Source: Fen-671 sp035502515 (GTDB taxonomy: Bacteria > Actinomycetota > Acidimicrobiia > Acidimicrobiales > Palsa-688). Taken from it: 18,711 nucleotides of DNA. Under the pieces are notes generated by a model. It saw nothing but the letters and a program-made list of their open reading frames with translations. It made no database searches and was not told the origin of the DNA. Below are positions 6,886 through 14,406 of the stretch, in pieces. Within the stretch, counting starts at the first letter, position 1. Each line of letters opens with the position of its first letter. The translations under genes and the position numbers were made by a program. Location: contig DATJUH010000392.1 of the NCBI GenBank assembly GCA_035502515.1, forward strand, positions 1-18,711, in the 5' to 3' direction.

Positions 6886-8073
6886 TTAGGGGGCCAACCC
6901 CACGACGCCGATCTTGCCGTTCTTCACGTTGTAGATGTAGACGGCCGTGCCGGCGATATTGCCATTGGGCTTGAAATGTACGAGCTTGGTCAAGCCCATG
7001 TAACTGACTTTGTGCAACGCGCTGACGATGCCGGCCCGGCTGACCTTGCTCCCGAGGGACTTCATTACGTAGATGATGACGTTGGTGGCATCGTATGCCT
7101 CGGCGGAGTAGGTACCGACGGGGAACTTGGCCAGCTTTTCGAACGCCTTGGCGAACGGCGCCGCGGCTGCTTGAGACGTGAGGTCGGCGCAGGCGCAGCT
7201 GATGTACGTACCGTTGGCCACCTTGGCCCCGGCCTCGCTGATGTAGTGCGGGTCAAGGCTGCCGTCGTCGGACATCAGCCTGCCGGTGTAACCCGCCGTC
7301 CGCAACGCCTTGGCCAGCAGGGCGAAGTCGCAGTAATAGCCGGCGTAGAACGTGACCGGCGCTTTGCTGGACTTAATCGTGGTGGCCAAAGCAGGGTACT
7401 GGTCGACGTTGCCGGTGTTGCCGCTCCCGCACTGGCTGGTGGCCAGAGCCGTCTGGTGCGTCACCTTAATGCCGAGCGTCTTGGCCTCATTGTTGAACGC
7501 CGTCACGAGCCCGCTGGCATAAGCACTGCCGTCGTCGACGCTATAAACGGACTTGGCCCCCAGCTTGTCCTTTACGAACTGGGCATCAGCCGGCCCCTGG
7601 GCGTCGTCGTCGGCCACCACGCGGAAGAAGTTGTGCCATCCCTTTTGGGCCAGGATCGGGGCCGTGGCCGAGGGGCTGACGGTGGCCAGGTCGGCGGCGG
7701 AGAAAGTGGGCTCGGCCGCCTCGGTGGCGCCTGAGAATGCGGGCCCGACCACGGCCATCACCTGGGAATTGCTGACCAGTTCCTGGGCTGTAGTGGGCGA
7801 GACCGTGGCCGACCCCTGGTCGTCGGCGGCCTTGAACTTGAGGACGAAGGGGAGCGTGCCCTTGGCGTTGGCGTTGTTGATGGCCAGCTCGACGGAATAC
7901 TCCATGTTGAGACCAAGCTGGGCGTTGCCTCCCGAGAGCGGTCCCTCGTAGGCGATGATGTAAGTAGGTTTCATGCTGCTGGCATAAGCGGGAAGGGCGG
8001 TCGCAGTAAGCGATAAAGCCGAGACCGCGACGGCCAGGGCAGGCGCGAGGGCCTTTTTCCAATTTCCGTGCAT
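6886..8073 (-). CDS. livK: Branched-chain amino acid-type ABC importer, extracellular substrate-binding protein LivK/LivJ
   Basis: A 395-residue type I periplasmic-binding-fold protein. The ATG at 8071-8073 follows a strong ribosome site (GAGAGGAGAT). It opens a signal peptide: Lys-containing start MHGNWKK, hydrophobic core ALAPALAVAVSALSLTATAL, then probable signal-peptidase-I cleavage after AYA. There is no lipobox cysteine, so unlike many actinobacterial binding proteins it does not appear to be lipid-anchored. The mature part has the family landmarks GPLSGGNAQLG, AVVGPAFSGATEAAEPTFSAADLATVSPSAT, FFRVVADDDAQG and a hinge/second lobe with TFYAGYYCDFALLAKALRTAGYTG. It is first in the operon and sets substrate specificity, which could be amino acids or amides. 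Confidence 0.94.
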   Translation of the reverse strand: MHGNWKKALAPALAVAVSALSLTATALPAYASSMKPTYIIAYEGPLSGGNAQLGLNMEYSVELAINNANAKGTLPFVLKFKAADDQGSATVSPTTAQELVSNSQVMAVVGPAFSGATEAAEPTFSAADLATVSPSATAPILAQKGWHNFFRVVADDDAQGPADAQFVKDKLGAKSVYSVDDGSAYASGLVTAFNNEAKTLGIKVTHQTALATSQCGSGNTGNVDQYPALATTIKSSKAPVTFYAGYYCDFALLAKALRTAGYTGRLMSDDGSLDPHYISEAGAKVANGTYISCACADLTSQAAAAPFAKAFEKLAKFPVGTYSAEAYDATNVIIYVMKSLGSKVSRAGIVSALHKVSYMGLTKLVHFKPNGNIAGTAVYIYNVKNGKIGVVGLAP

Positions 8074-8353
8074 GTATCTCCTCTCATGCGCGCGTGCCTG
8101 ACGACGAAGCCATGTTCGGCCGCCGGCGGATAAGCGCGGCGTTTTGGCGCGGCCCGTCGACAGGTCGGTGCCTTGACGTGTCAGGCCGGGACCAAACGGG
8201 CTACCTGGTTCTGCTCGAAGCATTGGCGGCGAGTATAGAGGGGTTCTGTTATCGCTTTATTTCGCGCTACCACCAGGATGCTGGAGTGAATGCTGCCCGG
8301 AGCGGCGTCACCGCCACTTAGCGCGGTCAGGCGAGCCCTTTAAGACGCCAGTG
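8074..8353 (-). promoter_or_regulatory. Upstream region of the livKHMGF operon
   Basis: The 280-base gap between the YbaK-like gene and livK has no credible gene. Reading the minus strand, a TATACT hexamer (complement of 8232-8237) is a reasonable -10 element about 160 bases before the livK start, in a locally AT-richer stretch; no convincing -35 partner is seen. A TGAC-GT-GTCA element (inside 8174-8185) could be an operator. The strong livK ribosome site is at its left end. No riboswitch fold was recognised. Confidence 0.35.
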
Positions 8354-8836
8354 TTACCGGGCTGCAGCCAAGGCGACGACCTTGGCCGAGGTGAGCGCCA
8401 CCAGATCCCGGGGCTCGATGGAGAAGACGGCTCTGGGTGTGCCTGCCGCTGCCCACACCACATCGTGGTCGAGCAAGTGCTCTTCGAGGAAAGTCTCGAT
8501 CGCTTCGGCGTGGCCGATGGGAGGCACACCCCCGATGGCGAACCCGGTGCGGGCGCGCACGAACTTGGCCGGCGCCTGCTCGACGGGCCCGACCAAGTGG
8601 GCGAGGCGGTCTTCGTCCACCCGGTCCGCCCCCGAGGCAAGCACGAGCACCGGCGCGTCGCCCGGCACCGAGCGGAAGACCAGCGATTTCACTATCTGCG
8701 AGATGTCACACCCGATAGCGGCGGCGGCCTCCGCGGCCGAGCGGGTGCTTTCCGGCATCTCCACGACGTTGGTGGAAATCCCTCGTCGCCGCAGTTCTTC
8801 GGCCACCCGGGTGGCGCTCGCACTTAGCTCGTCCAT
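8354..8836 (-). CDS. YbaK/ProX-family aminoacyl-tRNA deacylase
   Basis: A 160-residue single-domain protein, typical of free-standing YbaK/EbsC/ProX editing enzymes that hydrolyse mischarged tRNAs such as Cys- or Ala-tRNA(Pro). The conserved lysine is K50 in IVKSLVF, and the loop GFAIGGVPPIGH is at residues 98-109. The N-terminal helix and EMPESTRSAAEAAAAIG match the start of the fold. No clear Shine-Dalgarno precedes the ATG; the transcript may be leaderless or nearly so. It is divergent from the cupin gene with 46 bases between start codons. It lies upstream of livK on the same strand but 280 bases away, so a shared function with the importer is not implied. The exact tRNA substrate cannot be told. 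Confidence 0.9.
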   Translation of the reverse strand: MDELSASATRVAEELRRRGISTNVVEMPESTRSAAEAAAAIGCDISQIVKSLVFRSVPGDAPVLVLASGADRVDEDRLAHLVGPVEQAPAKFVRARTGFAIGGVPPIGHAEAIETFLEEHLLDHDVVWAAAGTPRAVFSIEPRDLVALTSAKVVALAAAR

Positions 8837-8882
8837 GGCGGCCGTTTTATCTCAAAGCCCACTGCGCTCGCAGCCCCATACC

Positions 8883-9365
8883 ATGACGTTTATGGCAGAC
8901 CTCGATGGCGCCGCTAAGCCAGTCGCGACTGGCGCGGCGTCGCCCCGGCCCGAGCACAGCGGGGCCGGGCATCAACCGCTGGTTCGTATTGGTGGGGACC
9001 AACTGCAGGCGGGCACGGCCCAGTCGCCGGGTATGCAGCGGCTGGAGGCCATCTCGGGAAAACGAGTCGGGGCCGAGCACATATGGATGGGCCGCACGCA
9101 CGTGGCACCGGGCGCGAAGTCCGCCGACCATCATCACGGGCCGTCCGAGACGGCCATCCACGTCGTGTCCGGCCACCCCGTGTTCGTCTTCCTGGACGAG
9201 GGCGAGGAAGTACGGGTGGAGACCCAACCCGGCGATTTCGTCTGGGTCCCGCCGTATACGCCGCATCGCGAAGAGAACCCGGATACGGAAAACGAGGCCG
9301 TCGTGATCATCGCCCGCAGCACGCAGGAGGCCATCGTGGTCAACCTGCCGGGCCTCAGTCCCTGA
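8883..9365 (+). CDS. Cupin-domain protein
   Basis: A 160-residue single-cupin protein. Metal-binding motif 1 is visible as H83-x-H85-x3-E89 (HHHGPSETAIHVVSG) and motif 2 as the PPYTPH segment ending at H128. The core strands (HPVFVFLDEGEEVRVETQPGDFVWVPP) have the usual Gly/Pro turns. Two in-frame ATGs, 8883 and 8892, are possible starts and neither has a good ribosome site; the first is used here. The frame is open far to the left, but that part is antisense to the YbaK-like gene and is not credible. The reaction (dioxygenase, isomerase or binding protein) cannot be assigned. It is transcribed divergently from the YbaK-like gene and converges on the secreted-protein gene. Confidence 0.85.
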   Translation: MTFMADLDGAAKPVATGAASPRPEHSGAGHQPLVRIGGDQLQAGTAQSPGMQRLEAISGKRVGAEHIWMGRTHVAPGAKSADHHHGPSETAIHVVSGHPVFVFLDEGEEVRVETQPGDFVWVPPYTPHREENPDTENEAVVIIARSTQEAIVVNLPGLSP

Positions 9366-9423
9366 AAACAGTGTGAGAGCGAAAACGACGTGAAATCGGC
9401 GGGAACTCCGGCGCCGCGCCGTG

Positions 9424-10614
9424 CTAGCGGCGAGGCGGGACCATGACCTGGAGCCGGTCCCACGGCAGCCCGACGATGACCTGGTACGCCTGTTCGTAGT
9501 TGTCCGCGGTGCTCTTGAACGACTCCTCGAGCGGGCCGCCGCCACCGGCGAATATGCAGCATTGGCCGTTGGCGTTACGTTGCCAGGAAATCATCGGGCC
9601 GGGGTTGCCCTCGTCGTTCCATGTCCCGGTGGCGTAGTCGGCTTCGATGCCTACCGACCCGCCCTGATCGACAACGACAAAGCCGTATTGCTTGCCTGCC
9701 AGGCAAACCTCGTGCTCGAACGGGGTCGATTCGTAGTCGGCGCAGTTGACGCCCGGGGCAAAGCGGAACCACTGGCCTTCGGCCGGGGTGCCCGGGTCGT
9801 AATTGCAGTCTCCCCGGTTGGCCGGGTAGGTGAACGTGGTGCAGTCGACCACCTGCATCCCGATCGCATGGTCGATCGAGCCGGAAAGCACGTCGGCTTC
9901 GGTGACTTCGGTGGCCAGGTTGGAAATTCCGGTGGCGGTTTCCCCGAAGGGGGAAGGGAAGATCCCGGAGAAAGTGTTGAGCGTTGCTTTGCCCGCCGAA
10001 CAGGCGCTCCATCCGACATGAGCACCGCGGCTGCTGCCGTCTCCACTGTTTTTCCCGATCGTCACTCGACGGGCCTGCCAAAATTCCCAGACGGCATCGC
10101 GGCTCGGTTGATAAACGGTGAGGATGTAGTCGGTGTTCCCACCAGTGGGTGCCCACGGCGGGATGGGGGCCGACGTCCCTGTATCGGCCTGGAAGCTGCG
10201 ACAACCATGCTGCACCAAAAGGGGCACCATGGGCTGGTCTGCCGGCACCCACACTACGGGGCGGCCGTTCACTCCGACGCTGCCGTAGTTCTCTCGCCAG
10301 TCGCGATTGAACTGGGCCACGATCGTGCCGCTGTCCCGGGCCACCGGCCACGAGGCCACATCCCGGTTGAACAGGCTGTGGGGCATCAATGACGCCGGCG
10401 GCACCGTATCGCCGGCCTGGCCGGCGCCGCTGGTGGCGCACGATGTGGCCCCGCCCGCGGTGGCCGAGCCGCTGGTCAGAGCCGGCCCAACGCCACAGAG
10501 CGACGTCGTCGAGGGCGAAGCCGTGGTTGTGGTCGAGGCCGGAACCGGGGCCGGAGCGATTGTGGAGAGCCCCAGCGCCAGCATTGCGGCCAGGGGTGTA
10601 ACCGCCGCCACCAT
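9424..10614 (-). CDS. Secreted protein of unknown function
   Basis: About 396 residues. The N terminus is a hydrophobic segment (VAAVTPLAAMLALGLSTIA), then a Pro/Ser/Thr-rich linker (PVPASTTTTASPSTT) and a globular part with many cysteines, which suggests an exported protein with disulphides. GGAG is only two bases before the ATG at 10614; the overlapping GTGs at 10617 and 10611 or a GTG at 10665 are alternative starts, and the usual basic n-region is missing in all. Recognisable blocks are PVVWVPADQPMVPLLV, PPWAPTGGNTDYILTVYQP, AVWEFWQARR, GSIDHAIGMQV and YGFVVVDQGGSVGIEAD. I believe similar blocks occur in secreted hypothetical proteins of other bacteria, but I cannot name the family. It follows the PPOX gene by 95 bases on the same strand and may be read from that promoter. 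Confidence 0.75.
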   Translation of the reverse strand: MVAAVTPLAAMLALGLSTIAPAPVPASTTTTASPSTTSLCGVGPALTSGSATAGGATSCATSGAGQAGDTVPPASLMPHSLFNRDVASWPVARDSGTIVAQFNRDWRENYGSVGVNGRPVVWVPADQPMVPLLVQHGCRSFQADTGTSAPIPPWAPTGGNTDYILTVYQPSRDAVWEFWQARRVTIGKNSGDGSSRGAHVGWSACSAGKATLNTFSGIFPSPFGETATGISNLATEVTEADVLSGSIDHAIGMQVVDCTTFTYPANRGDCNYDPGTPAEGQWFRFAPGVNCADYESTPFEHEVCLAGKQYGFVVVDQGGSVGIEADYATGTWNDEGNPGPMISWQRNANGQCCIFAGGGGPLEESFKSTADNYEQAYQVIVGLPWDRLQVMVPPRR

Positions 10615-10709
10615 CACTCCATTAAACCTCGGATCTCCGGGCCCTGCACTTGAAGCGAACGCCACCGGCGAGGGCGCCGGCCCCGTCGACGGTGGCCACC
10701 GTGGCCGGC

Positions 10710-11141
10710 CTAATAGTAAGAAGTGGTTGCGCAGGGGGTATAGAGGCGCCGACCGCTGAAGTGCGGGTTGAGTATCGATATCCAGCGGTCCTTCGGTCCC
10801 GGGGCCCACGCCTTGATGGGGTACGTGCGGGCGGCCAGCGCCAGTGAGTCACGTGAGTCTGTGATGTCGGCCCCTTCGCCGGTCACGACCACGTCCCAGC
10901 CCTCGTGCGTGGCCCGATCTATTTGATCGGCCTCGAAAGCGACGTGGCCGAGGGGCGCCCACGCCTCGATTACGTGCGAAGCCGTTGTGAAAACGACGGT
11001 ATGGCCATGGACTGCGAAGTTGACCGGGAAAATCTGGGGGTGCCGGTCGCCCGTTACGATCGCCACCCGGCCGAACTCAACTTCCTTCAGCAGTTCCAGG
11101 CATTGCTTTTCGTCGAGTGCCTCGAACGCGGCGTCCGACAT
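10710..11141 (-). CDS. PPOX-fold (pyridoxamine 5'-phosphate oxidase-like) flavin/F420-binding-type protein
   Basis: A 143-residue protein. The start ATG (11139-11141) is fixed by GAGGAGG five bases upstream. The split-barrel FMN-binding fold is suggested by LLKEVEFGRVAIVTGDRHPQIFPVNFAVHGHTVVFTT near the N terminus, then HVAFEADQID and GWDVVVTGEGADI. The C-terminal WISILNPHFSGRRLY resembles the small PPOX proteins of actinobacteria, some of which (Rv0080, as I recall) belong to the mycobacterial DosR regulon. The cofactor (FMN, F420 or haem) and substrate are not deducible. A close match to a DosR box lies 93 bases upstream, and the devR homologue is the next gene upstream on the same strand, which supports a role in hypoxia or redox stress. 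Confidence 0.88.
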   Translation of the reverse strand: MSDAAFEALDEKQCLELLKEVEFGRVAIVTGDRHPQIFPVNFAVHGHTVVFTTASHVIEAWAPLGHVAFEADQIDRATHEGWDVVVTGEGADITDSRDSLALAARTYPIKAWAPGPKDRWISILNPHFSGRRLYTPCATTSYY

Positions 11142-11234
11142 CACAGCCTCCTCTTCTTGCCGGGGGTACCGCCCGGTCCGTAGCGCCGTCCGGCGCCCAC
11201 CCACCAGCATCGCACCAACGCTACCCCGAGCGGG

Positions 11235-11249
11235 AGGGTCGAAAGTCAC
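11235..11249 (-). promoter_or_regulatory. DosR-box-like operator upstream of the PPOX gene
   Basis: Minus strand reads GTGACTTTCGACCCT. Against the published DosR/DevR motif GGGACTTNNGNCCCT it matches 11 of 12 fixed positions; only the second base differs. The same T at that position is present in the site before the zinc-finger/baeRF gene. It lies in the devR-PPOX intergenic region, 93 bases before the PPOX ATG. Confidence 0.65.
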
Positions 11250-11372
11250 CAGGGACGCTCCCATTGCCCGCCGGCCTGCGGGGCAGGCTCCGTCGGCGTA
11301 AAAAGCGGGTCTTCACGGCACAGCGGGCGCTAGTCGTGCACAGACGCCGCGGTCGTCGGGGGCGCCCGCGCC

Positions 11373-12020
11373 TCAGTCCTCGGGCTTCTGCCCGCTTCTC
11401 GTGCGAGTGGCGTAGACAGCAGCCTCTGTCCGGCGGGAGAAGCCCATTTTCTGGAGGAGGTTGGACACGTAGTTCTTGACCGTCTTTTCCGCCAGGAACA
11501 TCTCGGCCCCGATCTGGCGGTTGGTCTTGCCCTCCGCGATCAGATCCAGGATGCGCCGTTCCTGGGGGGACAGTTTGGCGATCCGCTGGTCCTCCTGCTT
11601 ACCCCGCAGCCGTTCCATGACCCCCGCCGTGAGGGCGGGATCTATGAGCGACTGGCCTTCGGCGACGCGCCTCACGGCGGTGACCAGCTCGGTGCCCCGG
11701 ATCTGCTTGAGAAGGTAACCGCTGGCCCCGGCGAGCACGGCGGAGAACAGAGCATCATCATCGGCGAACGACGTCAGCATCAAGCACCTGAGCTCTGGCA
11801 TCGCCGCCCGCAGGTCACGGCAGACCTCGATCCCGCTGGCGCCCGGGAGCCGTACGTCGAGCACGGCGACGTCGGGCCGGGTGGGAGGTACCCTGGTCAT
11901 GGCCTCTTCGGCGTTGGAGGCTTCGCCTACTACCTCGAGGTCGTCCTGGGCGTCGAACAGCTCACGCAGCCCACGGCGGACGATCTCGTGGTCGTCGAGC
12001 AAGAATATTCGTACCGTCAC
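11373..12020 (-). CDS. devR: DevR/DosR-type NarL/LuxR-family response regulator
   Basis: A 215-residue protein starting at GTG 12018-12020, where GGAGGAG lies three to five bases upstream. The receiver domain has D9-D10, phosphoacceptor D55 (VAVLDVRLPGASGIEVCRDL), T83 and K105. The LuxR-type helix-turn-helix spans about 148-205 (LSPQERRILDLIAEGKTNRQI). The recognition helix MFLAEKTVKNYVS is essentially that of M. tuberculosis DevR, with K179, K182 and N183, the DNA-contacting residues, at the same numbers. DevR controls hypoxia/NO dormancy genes when phosphorylated by DevS/DosT; no such kinase is in this window. It lies 74 bases after the DrrB-like permease on the same strand and may be co-transcribed from the candidate site at 14356. 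The family call is strong, orthology probable. Confidence 0.9.
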   Translation of the reverse strand: MTVRIFLLDDHEIVRRGLRELFDAQDDLEVVGEASNAEEAMTRVPPTRPDVAVLDVRLPGASGIEVCRDLRAAMPELRCLMLTSFADDDALFSAVLAGASGYLLKQIRGTELVTAVRRVAEGQSLIDPALTAGVMERLRGKQEDQRIAKLSPQERRILDLIAEGKTNRQIGAEMFLAEKTVKNYVSNLLQKMGFSRRTEAAVYATRTRSGQKPED

Positions 12021-12094
12021 AGGCTCCTCCAGAGTTGCTGGAGCCCAGGATATCCGAGCGCCGCCCCACACCCGGGCCACCTGCCGCTTGTGTC

Positions 12095-12907
12095 CTAAGC
12101 AGCGCTCCTCCGGTACAGGCTCAGAGCGATAGCGAAGAAGACCACGAACAGCCCAACTGACCATGCCACTGCCTGAATGGCCCAGTGAGCGGTGGGCCCG
12201 CCTTCGAGGAGCGAGCGTACCGCCGCTATCGTGACGCTGAGAGGCTGGTTACGGGCAAAGGGCTGAAGCCATCCCGGCATGGTGGTCAATGGCACGATGG
12301 CGTTGCTGGCGAACATGAGCACGAAGAACGGCAGGATGCCGGCCACCTGGGCGGTCTCGGGATCCTTGGTCGCCAAGCCGATCGTGGCGTACATCCAGGA
12401 AAACGCGTAACCAAAGCCTACGATCAGGGCCAGCCCGGCCACGACGGCGACTACGCCGTTGTGGAAGTGAAAGCCGACCGCCAGCCCGAGGCCGACCATG
12501 ATCGCCAGCGAGAGCAAACTACGCGCCAGGTCGGCAAGGGTACGGCCGGCCAGCACCGCAGAACGGGACATCGGCAGGCTCCGGAAACGGTCCATGATCC
12601 CGCTTTTCATGTCTGTAGCAAGGCTGATCGAGGTGGTCATGCCGCCGATCAGGACCGCTTCAAGGAAGACTGCCGGTACGACGTAATCGACGTAGCTGCC
12701 GCCTGGCACCGCTATGGCTCCGCCGAGGACATAGCGGAACAGCACCAGCAACATAGCCGGCTGAATTGCGCCTATCACAAGCATCTGAGGGGTGCGGACT
12801 ATACGCAATAGGTTGCGCTTGGCCACGCCCAGTGTGTCGCGCAGGCCGAGCCACGGCGTAAATGGCCGGGGCGGCACATTCAGTCCGCTGAGCGTGGTGC
12901 TGGTCAT
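12095..12907 (-). CDS. ABC-2-type exporter permease, DrrB-like
   Basis: A 270-residue membrane protein with about six hydrophobic segments. After a cytoplasmic N terminus (PWLGLRDTLGVAKRNLLRIVRTPQ) come MLVIGAIQPAMLLVLFRYVLGGAI, a segment with VVPAVFLEAVLIGGMTTSISLATDMKSGIMDRFRSLPMS, which is the diagnostic ABC-2 loop, and later segments ending in LFVVFFAIALSLYRR. The extracellular turn MPGWLQPFARNQPLS is also typical of DrrB. Its ATG overlaps the stop of the ATPase gene (ATGA), so they form one unit. DrrB family members export hydrophobic drugs or lipids. Cargo is unknown; the placement next to devR suggests a stress-induced export of a lipid or metabolite (inference). Confidence 0.92.
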   Translation of the reverse strand: MTSTTLSGLNVPPRPFTPWLGLRDTLGVAKRNLLRIVRTPQMLVIGAIQPAMLLVLFRYVLGGAIAVPGGSYVDYVVPAVFLEAVLIGGMTTSISLATDMKSGIMDRFRSLPMSRSAVLAGRTLADLARSLLSLAIMVGLGLAVGFHFHNGVVAVVAGLALIVGFGYAFSWMYATIGLATKDPETAQVAGILPFFVLMFASNAIVPLTTMPGWLQPFARNQPLSVTIAAVRSLLEGGPTAHWAIQAVAWSVGLFVVFFAIALSLYRRSAA

Positions 12908-13935
12908 CTGCTCGCACCGGTCGGCTCATGAGCGCGTTCGTTTTCGGCCCCTTCGCTACCAGTGGTGCCTTCCCCGGTGAACGATAGGAACACATCGTCC
13001 AACGACGGCCGGCGAATGCCCAGGTCGTCCAGGACAATATGCTCATCCTCCAATAGGCGCCCCGCCCCGATGAGGAACCCGGTCCCGGCCTTAGCCGGGA
13101 CGGTGACGGTTTGCCCGTTGACGTCGACGTGCGGCGGGCTTGCGGCGAATTCGGCCAGCAAGGCCGCGGTGTGATCAAGGTCCGAGAGGTTCTGGACGCG
13201 CACCTCGAGGACGCTGGTCCCGAGTTGCTCCTTCAGCTCGTAAGCACTGCCCCGGGCGACCACTCTGCCGGCGTCCAGAAGGACGATGTAATGGGCCAGC
13301 CGTTCGGCCTCTTCCATGTACTGGGTCGTAAGTAGGACTGTCGTACCAACCGTAACCAGTTCTTCCACGAACTCCCATACGTCCTGGCGCGTTCGCGGGT
13401 CGAGCCCTGTCGTCGGCTCGTCAAGGAAAAGGACCGGCGGCCGGCCGATCAGGCTGGCTGCGATATCCAGGCGCCGCCGCATCCCCCCCGAGTATGTCTT
13501 CACCAGGCGGTCACCGGCGTCTGTCAACGAGAAACGCTCCAAAGCTTCTTGGGCGCGCCGCCGGTAATCCCTCTTGGGCAGGTGGTACCAGAGCCCGACC
13601 AGTTCGAGGTTCTCCCGACCCGTGAGCAGTTCGTCAATTGTTGCGTACTGGCCGGCGAGGCCAATAAGAGGACGAAGAGCGGTTGCTTGGGCGACTACGT
13701 CATAGCCTGCTACTCGCGCTTGGCCACCGTCTGGCATGAGCAGGGTGGTGAGAATGCGCACAAACGTAGTCTTGCCGGCGCCGTTGGGACCTAGCAGGGC
13801 GACGACCTGCCCCTTCTGAGCGCGCAGATCCACGCTATCGAGCACGAGAAGCGGGCCAAACCGCTTTGTCAACTGCTCTACCTCAATCATCGAGCTCGTC
13901 GTGGCCGACCGAGGGGCATCACTTATGGCCGTCAT
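12904..13935 (-). CDS. ABC exporter ATP-binding protein, DrrA-like
   Basis: A 343-residue ATPase. Walker A GPNGAGKT is at residues 49-56, the signature YSGGMRRRL at 148-156, Walker B LFLDEP at 169-174, and TTGLDPRTRQDVWEFVEEL follows as in DrrA. The C-terminal 100 residues (SVLEVRVQNLSDLDHTAALL through RRPSLDDVFLSFTGE) are the DrrA accessory domain. The ATG at 13935 overlaps the end of the small upstream gene by 17 bases and has GGGGGACAAGG in front; an internal Met at residue 16 is a second possible start. It energises the DrrB-like permease encoded next. Confidence 0.93.
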   Translation of the reverse strand: MTAISDAPRSATTSSMIEVEQLTKRFGPLLVLDSVDLRAQKGQVVALLGPNGAGKTTFVRILTTLLMPDGGQARVAGYDVVAQATALRPLIGLAGQYATIDELLTGRENLELVGLWYHLPKRDYRRRAQEALERFSLTDAGDRLVKTYSGGMRRRLDIAASLIGRPPVLFLDEPTTGLDPRTRQDVWEFVEELVTVGTTVLLTTQYMEEAERLAHYIVLLDAGRVVARGSAYELKEQLGTSVLEVRVQNLSDLDHTAALLAEFAASPPHVDVNGQTVTVPAKAGTGFLIGAGRLLEDEHIVLDDLGIRRPSLDDVFLSFTGEGTTGSEGAENERAHEPTGASR

Positions 13936-14260
13936 CCTTGTCCCCCAAGCGCGAAACGCAAGCGGTCACGACGTGGTCATGACCGGCAGGGTTCTGATCT
14001 ATGGAAGAAGGCTCGAGTTCCTCCAAGGCGTCGTTGAGGCGGTCGAGAGCGGCCGGGCTGACGCCGTGGCCGATGGCCAGTCTGATCAAATGGGCAACCG
14101 CGGTGTGGCATTCCTCTAAGCGTTGCACGCCGGCGATCAGCGACCTGATCTCTTCTTCGGCCTCGTCGAGGGTGTACATGTACGTACCGTGCCTTGTCAG
14201 TCGAGCCGATAGTGCTTGAAGATCGGGGACTTTCTCGTCGGCCGAATATCTGCTCGTCAT
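13919..14260 (-). CDS. Small helical protein of unknown function, first gene of the DrrAB-like unit
   Basis: 113 residues, not recognised. The ATG at 14258-14260 is chosen over an ATG nine codons upstream because an AGGCAGG stretch precedes it, although the spacing is long. The protein is acidic and predicted mostly helical: DLQALSARLTRHG, then YTLDEAEEEIRSLIAGVQRLEECHTAVAHLIRLAIGHG and ALDRLNDALEELEPS, giving heptad-like patterns that could form a helical bundle or coiled coil. The last 25 residues are polar (HDHVVTACVSRLGDKDDGHK). No signal peptide or membrane segment. Its end overlaps the DrrA-like gene by 17 bases, which argues that it is a real, co-translated gene. A weak DosR-box-like site is 95 bases upstream. 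Confidence 0.68.
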   Translation of the reverse strand: MTSRYSADEKVPDLQALSARLTRHGTYMYTLDEAEEEIRSLIAGVQRLEECHTAVAHLIRLAIGHGVSPAALDRLNDALEELEPSSIDQNPAGHDHVVTACVSRLGDKDDGHK

Positions 14261-14355
14261 GCCGCGACCTGCCTTTCGTGGCAGCAATGCACCCGTTTTC
14301 TTTGCGACGCAGAGGTTACTCAGCCAAGCCTAGGTAAGGAGCCCCTCCCCGTGGT

Positions 14356-14370
14356 AGGGCCGAACGTCCG
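14356..14370 (-). promoter_or_regulatory. Weak DosR-box-like site upstream of the small gene/DrrAB/devR run
   Basis: Minus strand reads CGGACGTTCGGCCCT, which matches 10 of the 12 fixed positions of GGGACTTNNGNCCCT. It lies in the 146-base gap after the MFS gene, 95 bases before the start of the 113-residue gene, nearly the same spacing as the PPOX site. A score this low is expected about once by chance in a window of this size, so position is the main support. Confidence 0.4.
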
Positions 14371-14406
14371 CGCCAAGCCGGCACTACTTCCCCCTTTCGG
14401 GCCCGC

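Noticed and set aside
4465..6889. Long plus-strand open frames opposite livM and livH (332 and 433 codons)
   Set aside because: Their translations are hydrophilic, low-complexity and resemble nothing, while the minus strand carries fully conserved LivM and LivH; such frames are normal antisense artefacts in high-GC DNA.
8382..8882. N-terminal extension of the cupin frame
   Set aside because: It is entirely antisense to the YbaK-like gene and shows no cupin or other domain; the gene most likely begins at 8883 or 8892.
12185..12811. Plus-strand open frame of 208 codons opposite the DrrB-like permease
   Set aside because: Antisense to a clear ABC-2 permease, very hydrophilic and without a ribosome site.
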